From positions 1 to 34,790 of the forward strand of contig CANQTD010000020.1 in NCBI GenBank assembly GCA_947626685.1: a DNA stretch of 34,790 nt. Direction: 5' to 3'. The notes beneath the pieces were generated by a model that was given only the letters and a program-made list of their open reading frames with translations, ran no database searches and was not told the origin of the DNA. Positions 17,001 through 23,453 of this stretch are shown here, piece by piece (position 1 is the first letter of the stretch; each line of letters starts with the position of its first letter). The stretch comes from an uncultured Clostridia bacterium (GTDB taxonomy: Bacteria > Bacillota > Clostridia > Christensenellales > Borkfalkiaceae). A program made the translations under genes and the position numbers.

Positions 17001-17258
17001 GGGCAGCGCGGGATTCCCCTCTTCGTCCTTCTCGTTTTTGAGGAGAACGGTGCCCTCCTCCACGATGTCCTCGCAGAGGGCCTCGCCCGCCGCAAGCACG
17101 GCCGCGTCCGTCTTTTGCGAGCGCCCATAGAGATAAAGGCTGATGTCCTCGCTGAACATGGAGGCCGCGATGATGAGCGCGACCATGATCGCGACGACCG
17201 CCGTGATGCTCGGCGTGAAGATCGCGATCGCTTTCTTTGCCGAAAGTCCCTTCTTCAT
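14100..17258 (-). CDS. Membrane-anchored GH3 beta-glucosidase-like enzyme with swapped domain order
   Basis: A 1052-residue protein. Membrane helices lie at about 11-33 and 1012-1036, both with Lys/Arg-rich cytosolic ends, so the enzyme body should sit outside, tethered twice. The alpha/beta C domain comes first (EEGTVLLKN, residue ~68), then a fibronectin-III-like part after FPFGYGLSYTDF, and the catalytic TIM barrel last (DGPLGFN, KHFAVNDSEYSRE, nucleophile Asp in LVTDWM). This inverted order is known from some rumen GH3 enzymes (Ruminococcus albus, Butyrivibrio). It probably releases glucose or another sugar from short beta-glucans. GGAGGAGG precedes the ATG. A CGGACATGG copy lies at 16310. 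Confidence 0.9.
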   Translation of the reverse strand: MKKGLSAKKAIAIFTPSITAVVAIMVALIIAASMFSEDISLYLYGRSQKTDAAVLAAGEALCEDIVEEGTVLLKNEKDEEGNPALPLTEKELEKINVFGWAAYDWMTMAFGSGYANTDLPKVKLFPALEEAGIAYNKDLYKLYADYYTAHSKTYGNQDYLEYRGGVSFGSEEIFVLREPSKEQYLSLRDSITAFSNVGLVVIGRTGSESKDLELKQVKQAKAGSNEKITVTDRHYLQLSTEEEDMIAVAAELCDKVIVVLNTANTMETGFIEDEGVDGALLVGITGLTGVRGLINVLRGYKDAPVPALDENGVPMSEKDGTPIYEKDENGNVKTERVQVSPSGRTADTYAYDIMGTTPAAVNHGDKGAGELGAGTVYANCRNEDDRYSTYVDYSESIYVGYKWFETADAEGYFADVTNKYGTGYDAVVQFPFGYGLSYTDFTWTVKSVTVDGESKTEGTLGADDTVKIEVEVKNNAAEGGFAGADVVQLYYTAPYIEGGIEKAAVNLASFVKTGVIRPGETETVTFELRVRDMASYDCYDDNGNGHTGYELDAGEYAIKLMKNSHEAGDMGTTLADGSEAAVSEAELKYTVGAANYDADPETGNTVANRFTNADGKDNDEVIDQNDLDGRHEETPVKYLSRADFKGTYPVRITTARNRTEEAASVAKQMAPTAAQLEYAGYLGAERQRKSNGLKLQDMVGVTDFDDEKWTQLIANITNDELVGLISDGYFKTAAIKSIGKPQYVDLDGPLGFNTRVTGGNGTTCEFMAYPSGTMLAQTWSPDLAYRLGQSIGRERKSMNGLRGWYAPGANIHRTPFGGRNGEYYSEDAVLSGMMCAGTVKGAKDLGVYAYVKHFAVNDSEYSREGLFTFLTEQTLREIYLRPFEIMIKQGGGNAMMTSMNRLGRVWSGANYGLSTEIVRGEWGFRGTLVTDWMNSNESYMTPYRGIWAGNDIWLTNGLTDTVFDSVRTKEGYKIAEHVAHDVLWTIVDTVNAETAFDPSASADLSAGATYNMTWVWYIVLVEAVLAAGAATMAYFMVRAIVRGKKKKAQENA

Positions 17259-17308
17259 TTTCTTTCCTCCTCCATCATTTTGCCGCAGATGCGGCGTTCC
17301 GTTTCCAC

Positions 17309-17335
17309 ATTATAAAAAGAAACGCGCCGAAACAA
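17309..17335 (-). promoter_or_regulatory. Possible promoter of GH3
   Basis: Minus strand TATAAT (17309-17314) is clear. The best -35, TTGTTT (17330-17335), is only 15 bases away and falls in the loop of the preceding terminator. Confidence 0.45.
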
Positions 17336-17343
17336 GACGCGTT
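17312..17343 (-). terminator. Terminator of the DUF2779 gene
   Basis: AACGCGTC (17336-17343) pairs with GGCGCGTT (17321-17328) around a 7-base loop, followed by TCTTTTTAT. It overlaps the GH3 promoter. Confidence 0.7.
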
Positions 17344-17383
17344 CCTCATTTTGCAGTTTTGTTACGCAAATTGTGCCTTCGGG

Positions 17384-18880
17384 CTACGAGACCCGTTTGA
17401 GCTCCTCGAACACTTTCACCAGCGCGAACGTGTCGAGTTCGCAGTACTTCAAGAGGTTGCGTTCCGCCTCTGCGCGCTCGTCCGCGGGCATGTCTTTGAG
17501 CTTGGGGAAGAGCTCCATCGCCTCGCTCCCGTTGTGCACCCCTTCCAGATTGTGATAGTTGAGGGCGGGGTCGTCGGGATAGAGCGCGGGAAGCACGCTC
17601 TTGATGGAAAAGGAGCCACCCATGTCGCGGTTGTAGTAGTACCCTTTCTGGAAGGGGTCGAGAAGATCCTTGATATTGTCCCTGATTTTGAGAAGATGAT
17701 CGCTCAGATCGGGGAACGCCTCGGCAAGCTCTTTGAGGCGCGAACACTCGAACGCTTTGTTGTAGGCGAGCACGCACACGTCCGCGGGAATGTCCGCGAC
17801 GAGCCGCTCCGCAAGCGCCCGTCTCGGGTCCTCTTCGCTGCGCCCCAAAAACTCTCTGTGCTCGGGCGCGGCGTCCGCTTCCCTCAGAATGTGCAAAGAA
17901 TACTGCACGGGGATCTGCTGGTACGGTTTTGTCCCGACATAGCGCGGGATCACGGGCTGCACCGTCTCGAAATCGAGGAAGTAGAGTGGGTAGGAGAGCG
18001 TCTGCAAAAAGGCGCCGATGCCCTCTTTGTCGACATGGGTGCCCTTTTCCGCGAGGGCGAACTCCACTTGGCGGCGGCGCAGGTCGTTGAGCCCGCTCCC
18101 GTCCCGCAGGACGTCCTCGTACGAACGGATCCCCCTCTCGTACAGGGCGAGCTTCTGCTTGTACCCCAAGCGGTAGAGGTGAAAGACGGACGGCGAGGGA
18201 AGGTCGCGGGTGCAATAGCCGAAAAAGGCGCAGGGGTAGGGGGTGTTGCACGCCTCCGAGATGCCGATCGCGGGCTCCGTCTTGGACGCCATCACCTTTT
18301 CCGCCTCTTTGAGGTCGCCCTCCACCGCCCCGATCTCCTTCTCCACGAGGGAGGTGACGTCGGTGACGTCGAAGAGCTTTTTCAGATCGAGCGTGCCGTC
18401 GAAAACGTATCCGCTGTTGATGGTGACGATATACACTCTGCCCACCTTCACGCCGCACTTTCCGAGCACATATTTTTGGTAGGCGGTGTCTGAAATGTAG
18501 ACATGGTGGTCGGGCGAAGTGCTGCTCTTGACTTCATAGATGTCGTAGCTTGCGCCGTTCTTTCTGAGGATGTCGACGGCGCAGTACAGCCCGTTGTAGT
18601 TGAAGGACGCCTCGCAGACCGTCTCGCGCCCCTCTTTGAGGCAGAAAGCGGTGTATCGCTCCATCGCTTTGAGGTCGGGCGTGCCGTCCTCGCGGAGGAT
18701 GGTGACTTCGACGTACTCGCCGAACAGCCCCATCGCGAGATCCCCCACTTCGTTGCCCGCCGCAAAACGCGCCTGCGTCTCGTCGTCCACGGCGTATTCC
18801 TCGGGCTTGTATTTTTTGAGCCACGGGATCTTGGGGCATTGTTTGAAATCGCAGTATTTCGACTTGCTGAAATAAAACAT
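17384..18880 (-). CDS. DUF2779 protein: Cas4-like nuclease fused to DEDD exonuclease fold
   Basis: A 498-residue protein with two nuclease-like halves. The N-terminal half has a PD-(D/E)XK core (Asp103, Glu116-Val-Lys118 in YEVKSS) framed by Cys15 and Cys211-x5-Cys217-x5-Cys223, the spacing of Cas4/AddB-type iron-sulfur clusters. The C-terminal half starts a DnaQ-like fold at FLDFET (Asp303, Glu305), with later acidic residues in LAYNKAFE and YCELDTFA. This matches the DUF2779 family, whose role is not established; DNA repair or defence is a guess. It is monocistronic, with GGGAG before the ATG and a motif copy (18893-18912) in its leader. No CRISPR array is nearby. Confidence 0.85.
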   Translation of the reverse strand: MFYFSKSKYCDFKQCPKIPWLKKYKPEEYAVDDETQARFAAGNEVGDLAMGLFGEYVEVTILREDGTPDLKAMERYTAFCLKEGRETVCEASFNYNGLYCAVDILRKNGASYDIYEVKSSTSPDHHVYISDTAYQKYVLGKCGVKVGRVYIVTINSGYVFDGTLDLKKLFDVTDVTSLVEKEIGAVEGDLKEAEKVMASKTEPAIGISEACNTPYPCAFFGYCTRDLPSPSVFHLYRLGYKQKLALYERGIRSYEDVLRDGSGLNDLRRRQVEFALAEKGTHVDKEGIGAFLQTLSYPLYFLDFETVQPVIPRYVGTKPYQQIPVQYSLHILREADAAPEHREFLGRSEEDPRRALAERLVADIPADVCVLAYNKAFECSRLKELAEAFPDLSDHLLKIRDNIKDLLDPFQKGYYYNRDMGGSFSIKSVLPALYPDDPALNYHNLEGVHNGSEAMELFPKLKDMPADERAEAERNLLKYCELDTFALVKVFEELKRVS

Positions 18881-18892
18881 AACGCTCTCCCT

Positions 18893-18912
18893 CGGACATG
18901 GTATGCCCGTTT
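18893..18912. repeat. CGGACATGG-motif copy, intergenic
   Basis: Position 18894-18913 reads GGACATGGTATGCCCGTTTT, preceded by C, and is identical over 21 bases to the copy inside recO at 22875-22895. It lies between the rplL terminator and the DUF2779 start codon. Confidence 0.85.
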
Positions 18913-18962
18913 TATGCGAAGGACGGCTTTTTCAGAAAGCGTCCCGATTTTTTTCGACGCGG

Positions 18963-18989
18963 AAAAAGCCGCACGCGCGGTGCGGCTTT
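18963..18989 (-). terminator. Terminator after rplL
   Basis: A 10-bp stem AAAGCCGCAC/GTGCGGCTTT (18965-18974 with 18980-18989) is followed on the minus strand by a short T run. It ends the ribosomal operon 14 bases after rplL. Confidence 0.85.
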
Positions 18990-19002
18990 CTGCCTTTTTG
19001 AC

Positions 19003-19374
19003 TTATTTGAGCTCTGCGGTCGCGCCGGCTTCCTTGAGCTTGGCGACAGCGGCTTCCGCGTCCGCCTTCGGGACCTGTTCCTTGATGACGCCGAGGCTCT
19101 CCACCGCCTTCTTCGCGTCGGCAAGCCCGAGACCCGTGAGTTCGCGGACGACCTTGATGACGCCGATCTTGTTCGCGCCGAAATCTTTGAGGACGACGTC
19201 GAATTCCGTCTTTTCCTCTTCCTGCGGAGCTGCTTCCGCACCGCCTGCCGCGGGACCCGCCACGACTGCCGCCGCCGCGGAAACGCCGAATTCCTCTTCG
19301 AGCGCCTTGACAAAGTCGTTGAGTTCGACGACCGTCATCGCCTTGACTTCTTCGATAAACTTCTGAACATCCAT
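19003..19374 (-). CDS. rplL: 50S ribosomal protein L7/L12
   Basis: A 123-residue stalk protein of normal length: dimerising N-terminal helix region (1-35), Ala/Gly-rich hinge (36-52), and C-terminal factor-binding domain ([34 protein letters not shown]). It recruits translation GTPases to the ribosome. It follows rplJ after 21 bases with GGAGG. Unusually, rpoB does not follow; a terminator does. Confidence 0.98.
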   Translation of the reverse strand: MDVQKFIEEVKAMTVVELNDFVKALEEEFGVSAAAAVVAGPAAGGAEAAPQEEEKTEFDVVLKDFGANKIGVIKVVRELTGLGLADAKKAVESLGVIKEQVPKADAEAAVAKLKEAGATAELK

Positions 19375-19395
19375 TTTGATTCCCTCCGAAATAAA

Positions 19396-19893
19396 TTATG
19401 ATTTTTTGTCTGCGATTGCCTTCAAAACAAACGCAAGGTTCGCGATGGGCGACTGCAAGCAGCCGAGCATCTTGGCGAGCAACACCTCTCTCGAAGGGAT
19501 TGCCGCGAGTTTCTTCACGCCTTCCGCGTCCACATATGCGCCGCCGACGTACGCGCTCTTCGGGACGACTTTGTTCGCGAGCGCGGGCGTATCCTTCACT
19601 GCCTTCGCGATGATCGAGCAGCCGCTCGTCTCATCGGGGCAGAAGATGAACGCCGTCGCGCCGTTGAGGTCTGCGTCGAATTCCGTCACGCCCAGCTCGT
19701 TGAACGCCTTACGGACGAGGGTGTTTTTGTACACTTTGTATTCGCACGACGCCTTGCGGAAGCTGTTGCGCAGGTCTGTGACTTCTTTGACCGTGAGCCT
19801 GTCGTAGCTCGTGAGCACGACAGACTTGGAGGAGGAGATCTTCTCTTTGATCTCTTCGACGATGACCTTCTTTGCCTCAAAATTTGCCGACAT
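19396..19893 (-). CDS. rplJ: 50S ribosomal protein L10
   Basis: A 165-residue protein that anchors the L7/L12 stalk and binds its own mRNA leader in many bacteria. SKSVVLTSYDRLTVKEVTDLRN and YKVYKNTLVRKAF are family signatures. The start at 19893 follows AGGAGGTAACC; an upstream in-frame ATG at 19947 lies in the structured leader. It is co-transcribed with rplL. Confidence 0.98.
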   Translation of the reverse strand: MSANFEAKKVIVEEIKEKISSSKSVVLTSYDRLTVKEVTDLRNSFRKASCEYKVYKNTLVRKAFNELGVTEFDADLNGATAFIFCPDETSGCSIIAKAVKDTPALANKVVPKSAYVGGAYVDAEGVKKLAAIPSREVLLAKMLGCLQSPIANLAFVLKAIADKKS

Positions 19894-20060
19894 GGTTACC
19901 TCCTGTAAGGCCTTGCGGCCCGATTTGCACGGGCATGCGCGGGGCAAGCCCGAAAAAAAGCTCCGTACGCAGACAGTACGGAGCGGCTCTTAAACGATCG
20001 TTAAGAAAGCGAACCTCGACGGGATATTGAGCGCAAATGCGCACCCGTTGTCTGCGGTCA
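19894..20060 (-). ncRNA. L10 (rplJL) leader with transcription attenuator
   Basis: About 165 untranslated bases separate the promoter from rplJ. They contain a 9-bp hairpin GCTCCGTAC/GTACGGAGC (19960-19968 with 19976-19984), followed on the minus strand by T7: a terminator inside the leader. Upstream lie further paired stretches where the L10-L12 complex binds in the known L10 leader family. Regulation by L10 attenuation is inferred from that family and this layout. Confidence 0.8.
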
Positions 20061-20065
20061 TATTT

Positions 20066-20095
20066 ACTTTACCACACTTTCGGCAGCCGTGTCAA
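20066..20095 (-). promoter_or_regulatory. Promoter of rplJL
   Basis: Minus strand TTGACA (20090-20095), 18 bases, TAAAGT (20066-20071), 32 bases after the rplA stop. rplJL therefore has its own promoter. Confidence 0.8.
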
Positions 20096-20127
20096 GCGTT
20101 TTTCGCCCGATGCGGAACCGTTTTTTG

Positions 20128-20817
20128 TCAAGCCTTCGAGTAGGCGATCTTGACGCCGGGGCCCATCGTAGAGGTGAGGGTCACGCTCTTGATGTACTGC
20201 CCTTTCGCAGCCGCGGGCTTTGCGCGGACGATCGCGTCCATGAGCGCGTTGAAGTTCTCCGTCAGCTTCTCGGGGCCGAAGCTCCTCTTGCCGATGGGGC
20301 AGTGGATGATCGCCGTCTTGTCAAGACGGTACTCGACCTTACCTGCTTTCACTTCCTGCACCGCGCGCGCGACGTCCATCGTCACCGTGCCGGACTTGGG
20401 GTTGGGCATGAGACCTTTCGGGCCGAGGATACGGCCGATACGTCCGACCACGCCCATCATGTCGGGAGTGGTGATCATGACGTCGAACCCAAACCAATTC
20501 TCCGTCTGGATCTTCTGGATCATCTCTTCCGCGCCGACGAAATCCGCGCCTGCTGCGGCGGCCTGATCCGCTCTCTCGCCCTTTGCGACGACGAGGACTT
20601 TCTTCGTCTTGCCCGTGCCGTGGGGGAGGACCAAAACGCCGCGGACCTGCTGGTCTGCCTGCCTCGGGTCGACGCCGAGACGGACGTGGAGCTCCACCGT
20701 TTCGTCGAACTTCGCCTTCGCATTGCCGAGAACGAGGTTCACCGCCTCGCCCGCTTCGTAAGCCTTCGTCTTGTCGTAGGACTTGAGGCTGTCCGCATAC
20801 TTCTTACCGTATTTCAT
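20128..20817 (-). CDS. rplA: 50S ribosomal protein L1
   Basis: A 229-residue 23S rRNA-binding stalk protein, normal length. [31 protein letters not shown] and the C-terminal [12 protein letters not shown] are signatures. It lies 13 bases after rplK. No clear terminator separates it from the rplJL promoter. Confidence 0.98.
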   Translation of the reverse strand: MKYGKKYADSLKSYDKTKAYEAGEAVNLVLGNAKAKFDETVELHVRLGVDPRQADQQVRGVLVLPHGTGKTKKVLVVAKGERADQAAAAGADFVGAEEMIQKIQTENWFGFDVMITTPDMMGVVGRIGRILGPKGLMPNPKSGTVTMDVARAVQEVKAGKVEYRLDKTAIIHCPIGKRSFGPEKLTENFNALMDAIVRAKPAAAKGQYIKSVTLTSTMGPGVKIAYSKA

Positions 20818-20830
20818 ATCCGCTGCCTCC

Positions 20831-21256
20831 TTACTCCTCGACGGTGATGCCCATACTGCGGGCCGTGCCCTTGATCATGCTCACCGCGCTCTCGAGCGTG
20901 GAGCAGTTGAGGTCGGGCATCTTGGTCTTTGCGATCTCTTCGACCTGCGCCTTCGTGAGCTTCCCGACCTTGACCTTGTTGGGGGTCGAGGACGCGGATT
21001 CGAGCCCGAGCGCCTTCTTGATGAGGACGGGTGCGGGCGGCGTCTTGAGGACGAACGTGAAGGAACGGTCGGCGTAGATCGTCATGACGACGGGAATGAT
21101 GAGCCCTTCCTGCGACGCCGTTCTCGCGTTGAATTCCTTCGTGAAGCCGGGAATGTTGACGCCGTGGGGACCGAGCGTCGAACCGACGGGCGGACCGGGG
21201 GTCGCTTTTCCGGCAGGCAGCTGCAATTTGACGATTGCGGTCACTTTCTTTGCCAT
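20831..21256 (-). CDS. rplK: 50S ribosomal protein L11
   Basis: A 141-residue protein of the GTPase-associated centre with the typical N-terminal [20 protein letters not shown] and C-terminal [20 protein letters not shown]. The ATG follows a TAGGAGAAAGCTACT site. Between nusG and this gene lie about 110 bases with two hairpins. Confidence 0.98.
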   Translation of the reverse strand: MAKKVTAIVKLQLPAGKATPGPPVGSTLGPHGVNIPGFTKEFNARTASQEGLIIPVVMTIYADRSFTFVLKTPPAPVLIKKALGLESASSTPNKVKVGKLTKAQVEEIAKTKMPDLNCSTLESAVSMIKGTARSMGITVEE

Positions 21257-21287
21257 AGTAGCTTTCTCCTATATGTGGTTCATGCAA

Positions 21288-21348
21288 GCGCGGCATAAAA
21301 AAATTTACCGCGCTCTCCCACTTGATCGCCGCATACAAAACGCGGCGA
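21288..21348 (-). promoter_or_regulatory. Two hairpins between nusG and rplK
   Basis: TCGCCGC/GCGGCGA (21326-21332 with 21342-21348) is followed by GCGCGG/CCGCGC (21288-21293 with 21308-21313), the second with a T7 loop. This may be an L1/L11-type autoregulatory leader or an RNA-processing site. No -10/-35 pair is clear. Confidence 0.5.
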
Positions 21349-21367
21349 CACTTCCTGTTTTGAACGT

Positions 21368-21937
21368 TTACTCTTCGCTGCGGGGGATCTCCACGGCGTT
21401 TTCCTGTATCTTCGTCATCTGGACGTATTCGACCTCGACGTCCTGCTCGCGGCCGAACATGACGATGGCGACCTTCGCGCGCTGCGTCTCGTCGTTCTTT
21501 TCCTTGATCGTGCCGATAAAGCCCTCGAGGGGACCGTTGTCGATCGAGACCCTGTCGCCCACCTTGAAATCGGCGTCGACGACATAGTCCTCGAGACGCA
21601 TCTTGCGGATCTCCTCATCCTTCATGGGAATGGGGCGGCCCTGCGGCCCCACGAACCCCGTGACGCCTCTCGTGTTCGTGACGAGATACCACAGCTGGTT
21701 CGAGTAGATCATCTTGATGAAGACATAGGTGGGGAACAGCTTGCGCTCGACGACCTTTTTCTTGCCGTTCGCCTTCTCCTCGATCGTCTGCTCCGTGGGG
21801 ATCTTGACGTCGAAGATCTGGTCCTCCAAGCTGTTGTTCTCTATGAGCCGAAAGAGGCTCTCACGCACCAAAAGCTCGTACCCCGAGTAGGTGTGCAGGA
21901 TATACCACCTCGGTTCGGTATCGGTGATCGGCAGCAT
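21368..21937 (-). CDS. nusG: Transcription antitermination/pausing factor NusG
   Basis: A 189-residue protein with an NGN domain (WYILHTYSGYE, KLFPTYVFIKM, VTNTRGVTGFVG) and a C-terminal KOW domain (FKVGDRVSIDNGPLEGFIGTI, residues about 130-152). It binds RNA polymerase and links it to Rho or ribosomes. It starts three bases after the secE stop. Confidence 0.97.
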   Translation of the reverse strand: MLPITDTEPRWYILHTYSGYELLVRESLFRLIENNSLEDQIFDVKIPTEQTIEEKANGKKKVVERKLFPTYVFIKMIYSNQLWYLVTNTRGVTGFVGPQGRPIPMKDEEIRKMRLEDYVVDADFKVGDRVSIDNGPLEGFIGTIKEKNDETQRAKVAIVMFGREQDVEVEYVQMTKIQENAVEIPRSEE

Positions 21938-21940
21938 TCA

Positions 21941-22213
21941 TCAACCTCCCAATCCCGTGAGGAATTCGAGGAGATAGGTGAAACCGATGTTGATCCCCGT
22001 CATTACGACAAGGAAAATCGCCACGATCGCAAGCACGACGCCCGTCGCTTTGAGCGCCTTCGGGATCGTGGGCCATGTCACGCGCTTGAGCTCGGAGAAG
22101 GTCTCCTTGATCTTCTTCCATGCGCGAACAAAGAAATTCGGCTTCTTGGCCTTGTCTTTCTTGGCGGGCTTTTTGCCTTCTTTCTTTTCGATTTCCTGTT
22201 CTTTCTTTGCCAT
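21941..22213 (-). CDS. secE: Preprotein translocase subunit SecE
   Basis: A 90-residue protein: a Lys-rich N-terminal tail, the amphipathic ELKRVTWPTIPKALKAT motif and one membrane helix (about 60-82), the minimal Firmicute form. It stabilises SecY. It follows rpmG after 21 bases. Confidence 0.96.
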   Translation of the reverse strand: MAKKEQEIEKKEGKKPAKKDKAKKPNFFVRAWKKIKETFSELKRVTWPTIPKALKATGVVLAIVAIFLVVMTGINIGFTYLLEFLTGLGG

Positions 22214-22234
22214 GATACTTTCTCCGGATGCGCG

Positions 22235-22399
22235 TTACTTGGATTCCTTGTGGACAGTGTGCTTCTTGCAGGTAGGGCAGTACTTCTTGATTTCGAGACG
22301 ATCGGGATCGTTGCGCTTGTTCTTGAAGCTGTCGTAGTTGCGGTTCTTGCACTCCGTACACTCAAAGGTAACTTTCATTCGCATTGATTTGACGGCCAT
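22235..22399 (-). CDS. rpmG: 50S ribosomal protein L33
   Basis: A 54-residue zinc-binding form with CTEC and CPTC pairs and the usual [22 protein letters not shown] end. I choose the ATG at 22399 because GGAG lies 10 bases upstream; the classical N-terminus MRMKV starts five codons later without a ribosome site. It is the first gene of the rpmG-secE-nusG unit. Confidence 0.93.
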   Translation of the reverse strand: MAVKSMRMKVTFECTECKNRNYDSFKNKRNDPDRLEIKKYCPTCKKHTVHKESK

Positions 22400-22417
22400 T
22401 TTGAGCAGACTCCATAC

Positions 22418-22446
22418 AAAAAAATTACACCCCTCAGGTGCGTAAT
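22418..22446 (-). terminator. Attenuator-like terminator in the rpmG leader
   Basis: ATTACGCACC (22437-22446) pairs, with one bulged base, with GGTGTAAT (22424-22431), followed by a T7 run. It begins only four bases after the -10 box and ends before the rpmG ribosome site, so it forms the very start of the mRNA. Confidence 0.65.
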
Positions 22447-22449
22447 TCA

Positions 22450-22478
22450 AGTCTACCATAGAAAAATCCCCTTGTCAA
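22450..22478 (-). promoter_or_regulatory. Promoter of rpmG-secE-nusG
   Basis: Minus strand TTGACA (22473-22478), 17 bases, TAGACT (22450-22455). Confidence 0.88.
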
Positions 22479-22560
22479 CCGATTTTGAAGGGAATTTTGC
22501 GATTTTTTTCACGAAATGCGCCCGCACGCCGGAATTTGAACGGAATGCGCGCGCGTTACG

Positions 22561-23268
22561 TCAGAGGGAGAGAAATTCTTCGAGGGCGGAGAGCTCCGTC
22601 TCGGTGTGGTAGAGAACGTACGCCTTCATGAGGCGGAGGGCGCGCCTTACGCCGTCCTCCCCGTCCTCCGCGTCCCCTTTCAGAACGGCGCGGATCGCGT
22701 CGTACGTCACCGCGCTCACGGGAACGCCGTCCCCGCAGCCCGCGCAGCGGAAGGACCCGCTCGCCATGTCGAAACGGCGGCGTCCCTCCATCTCCCTGCC
22801 GCAGACGGTGCACCTCTCCGCCGAAACGGGATATCCCGCAAGGCGCAAGGTGCGCAAAAGAAAGCGTAAGACCGCGGACATGGTATGCCCGTTTTCCGTC
22901 TCGATGGCGGAGAGCGTCTCCACCGCGCCGACGAGGAGCTCCCCGCACGGCATGCCCTCCGCCGAGAACGCGTCGCACGTCTGGAGCACCGCCGCGCCCG
23001 CGTAATATTTTTTCAGATCGAGCCTCAGCCCGAAGAATCCCTCGTGCAGAGAGGCCTGCGTGACGGTGTATCTGCCGCCCTTTTCCGCGAACACGTACTC
23101 CGAAAAACAAAAAGGCTGCGACGCGAAATTCAGCTTCGCGCCCGCCTTCCGCACCCCTTTCATGCCCGCGCCGATCTTGCCGCGCTCCGCAGTGAGCAGG
23201 GTCACCATTCTGTCGTATTCGCCGTAATCCGCCGCCCGCAAAACGAGCGCGTCCGCCTTGTAATCCAT
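22561..23268 (-). CDS. recO: DNA repair protein RecO
   Basis: A 235-residue RecFOR-pathway mediator that loads RecA on SSB-coated DNA. The N-terminal OB fold starts DALVLRAADYGEYDRMVTLLT; a zinc site CTVCGRE...CAGC follows near 150-175. It is the last gene of the era operon. Inside it, 22875-22895 carries the best copy of the CGGACATGG motif, encoding ENGHTMS on this strand without disturbing the RecO alignment. Confidence 0.94.
   Translation of the reverse strand: MDYKADALVLRAADYGEYDRMVTLLTAERGKIGAGMKGVRKAGAKLNFASQPFCFSEYVFAEKGGRYTVTQASLHEGFFGLRLDLKKYYAGAAVLQTCDAFSAEGMPCGELLVGAVETLSAIETENGHTMSAVLRFLLRTLRLAGYPVSAERCTVCGREMEGRRRFDMASGSFRCAGCGDGVPVSAVTYDAIRAVLKGDAEDGEDGVRRALRLMKAYVLYHTETELSALEEFLSL
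22875..22895. repeat. CGGACATGG-motif copy inside recO
   Basis: C followed by GGACATGGTATGCCCGTTTT. It is identical over 21 bases to 18893-18913, and the next seven bases (CCGTCTC) are shared with the copy at 32200. Confidence 0.85.
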
Positions 23269-23299
23269 GTCTGCGCCCTCCGTGTTGCGGCGCGCGAAG

Positions 23300-23407
23300 T
23301 CATTTCAGCCGCTTGTACAGCATGTAATAACTGAAATTCCCCGTCTCTTCGAAGAGTTTCCACGCGATCTGCTTCGCGTCTTTTTGCTTGCTTTCATCCT
23401 TTTCCAT
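23300..23407 (-). CDS. yqzL: YqzL-like small protein, 35 residues
   Basis: A 35-codon frame between era and recO encodes MEKDESKQKDAKQIAWKLFE, then ETGNFSYYMLYKRLK. The W-K-x-F-x-x-T-G-N-x-x-x-Y-x-L-Y-K pattern and the position between era and recO match YqzL of Bacillus, whose function is unknown. The ribosome site (GGGGG) is very close to the ATG, so the exact start is uncertain. It is easily missed because of its size. Confidence 0.8.
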   Translation of the reverse strand: MEKDESKQKDAKQIAWKLFEETGNFSYYMLYKRLK

Positions 23408-23417
23408 GCCCCCAGTA

Positions 23418-23442
23418 TGCGGACATGGGGCGGCTTTTATGC
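23418..23442. repeat. CGGACATGG-motif copy between era and yqzL
   Basis: CGGACATGG at 23420-23428 is followed by GGCGGCTTTTATGCG, which resembles the right flank of the copy at 18893 (CGTTTTATGCG). Confidence 0.6.
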
Positions 23443-23453
23443 GCGGACGGGCG

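Noticed and set aside
22875-22902. Motif in recO as an inserted protein-coding element (Rickettsia-type)
   Set aside because: RecO length and flanking pattern are normal, so nothing was inserted. The motif replaced or evolved from existing codons.
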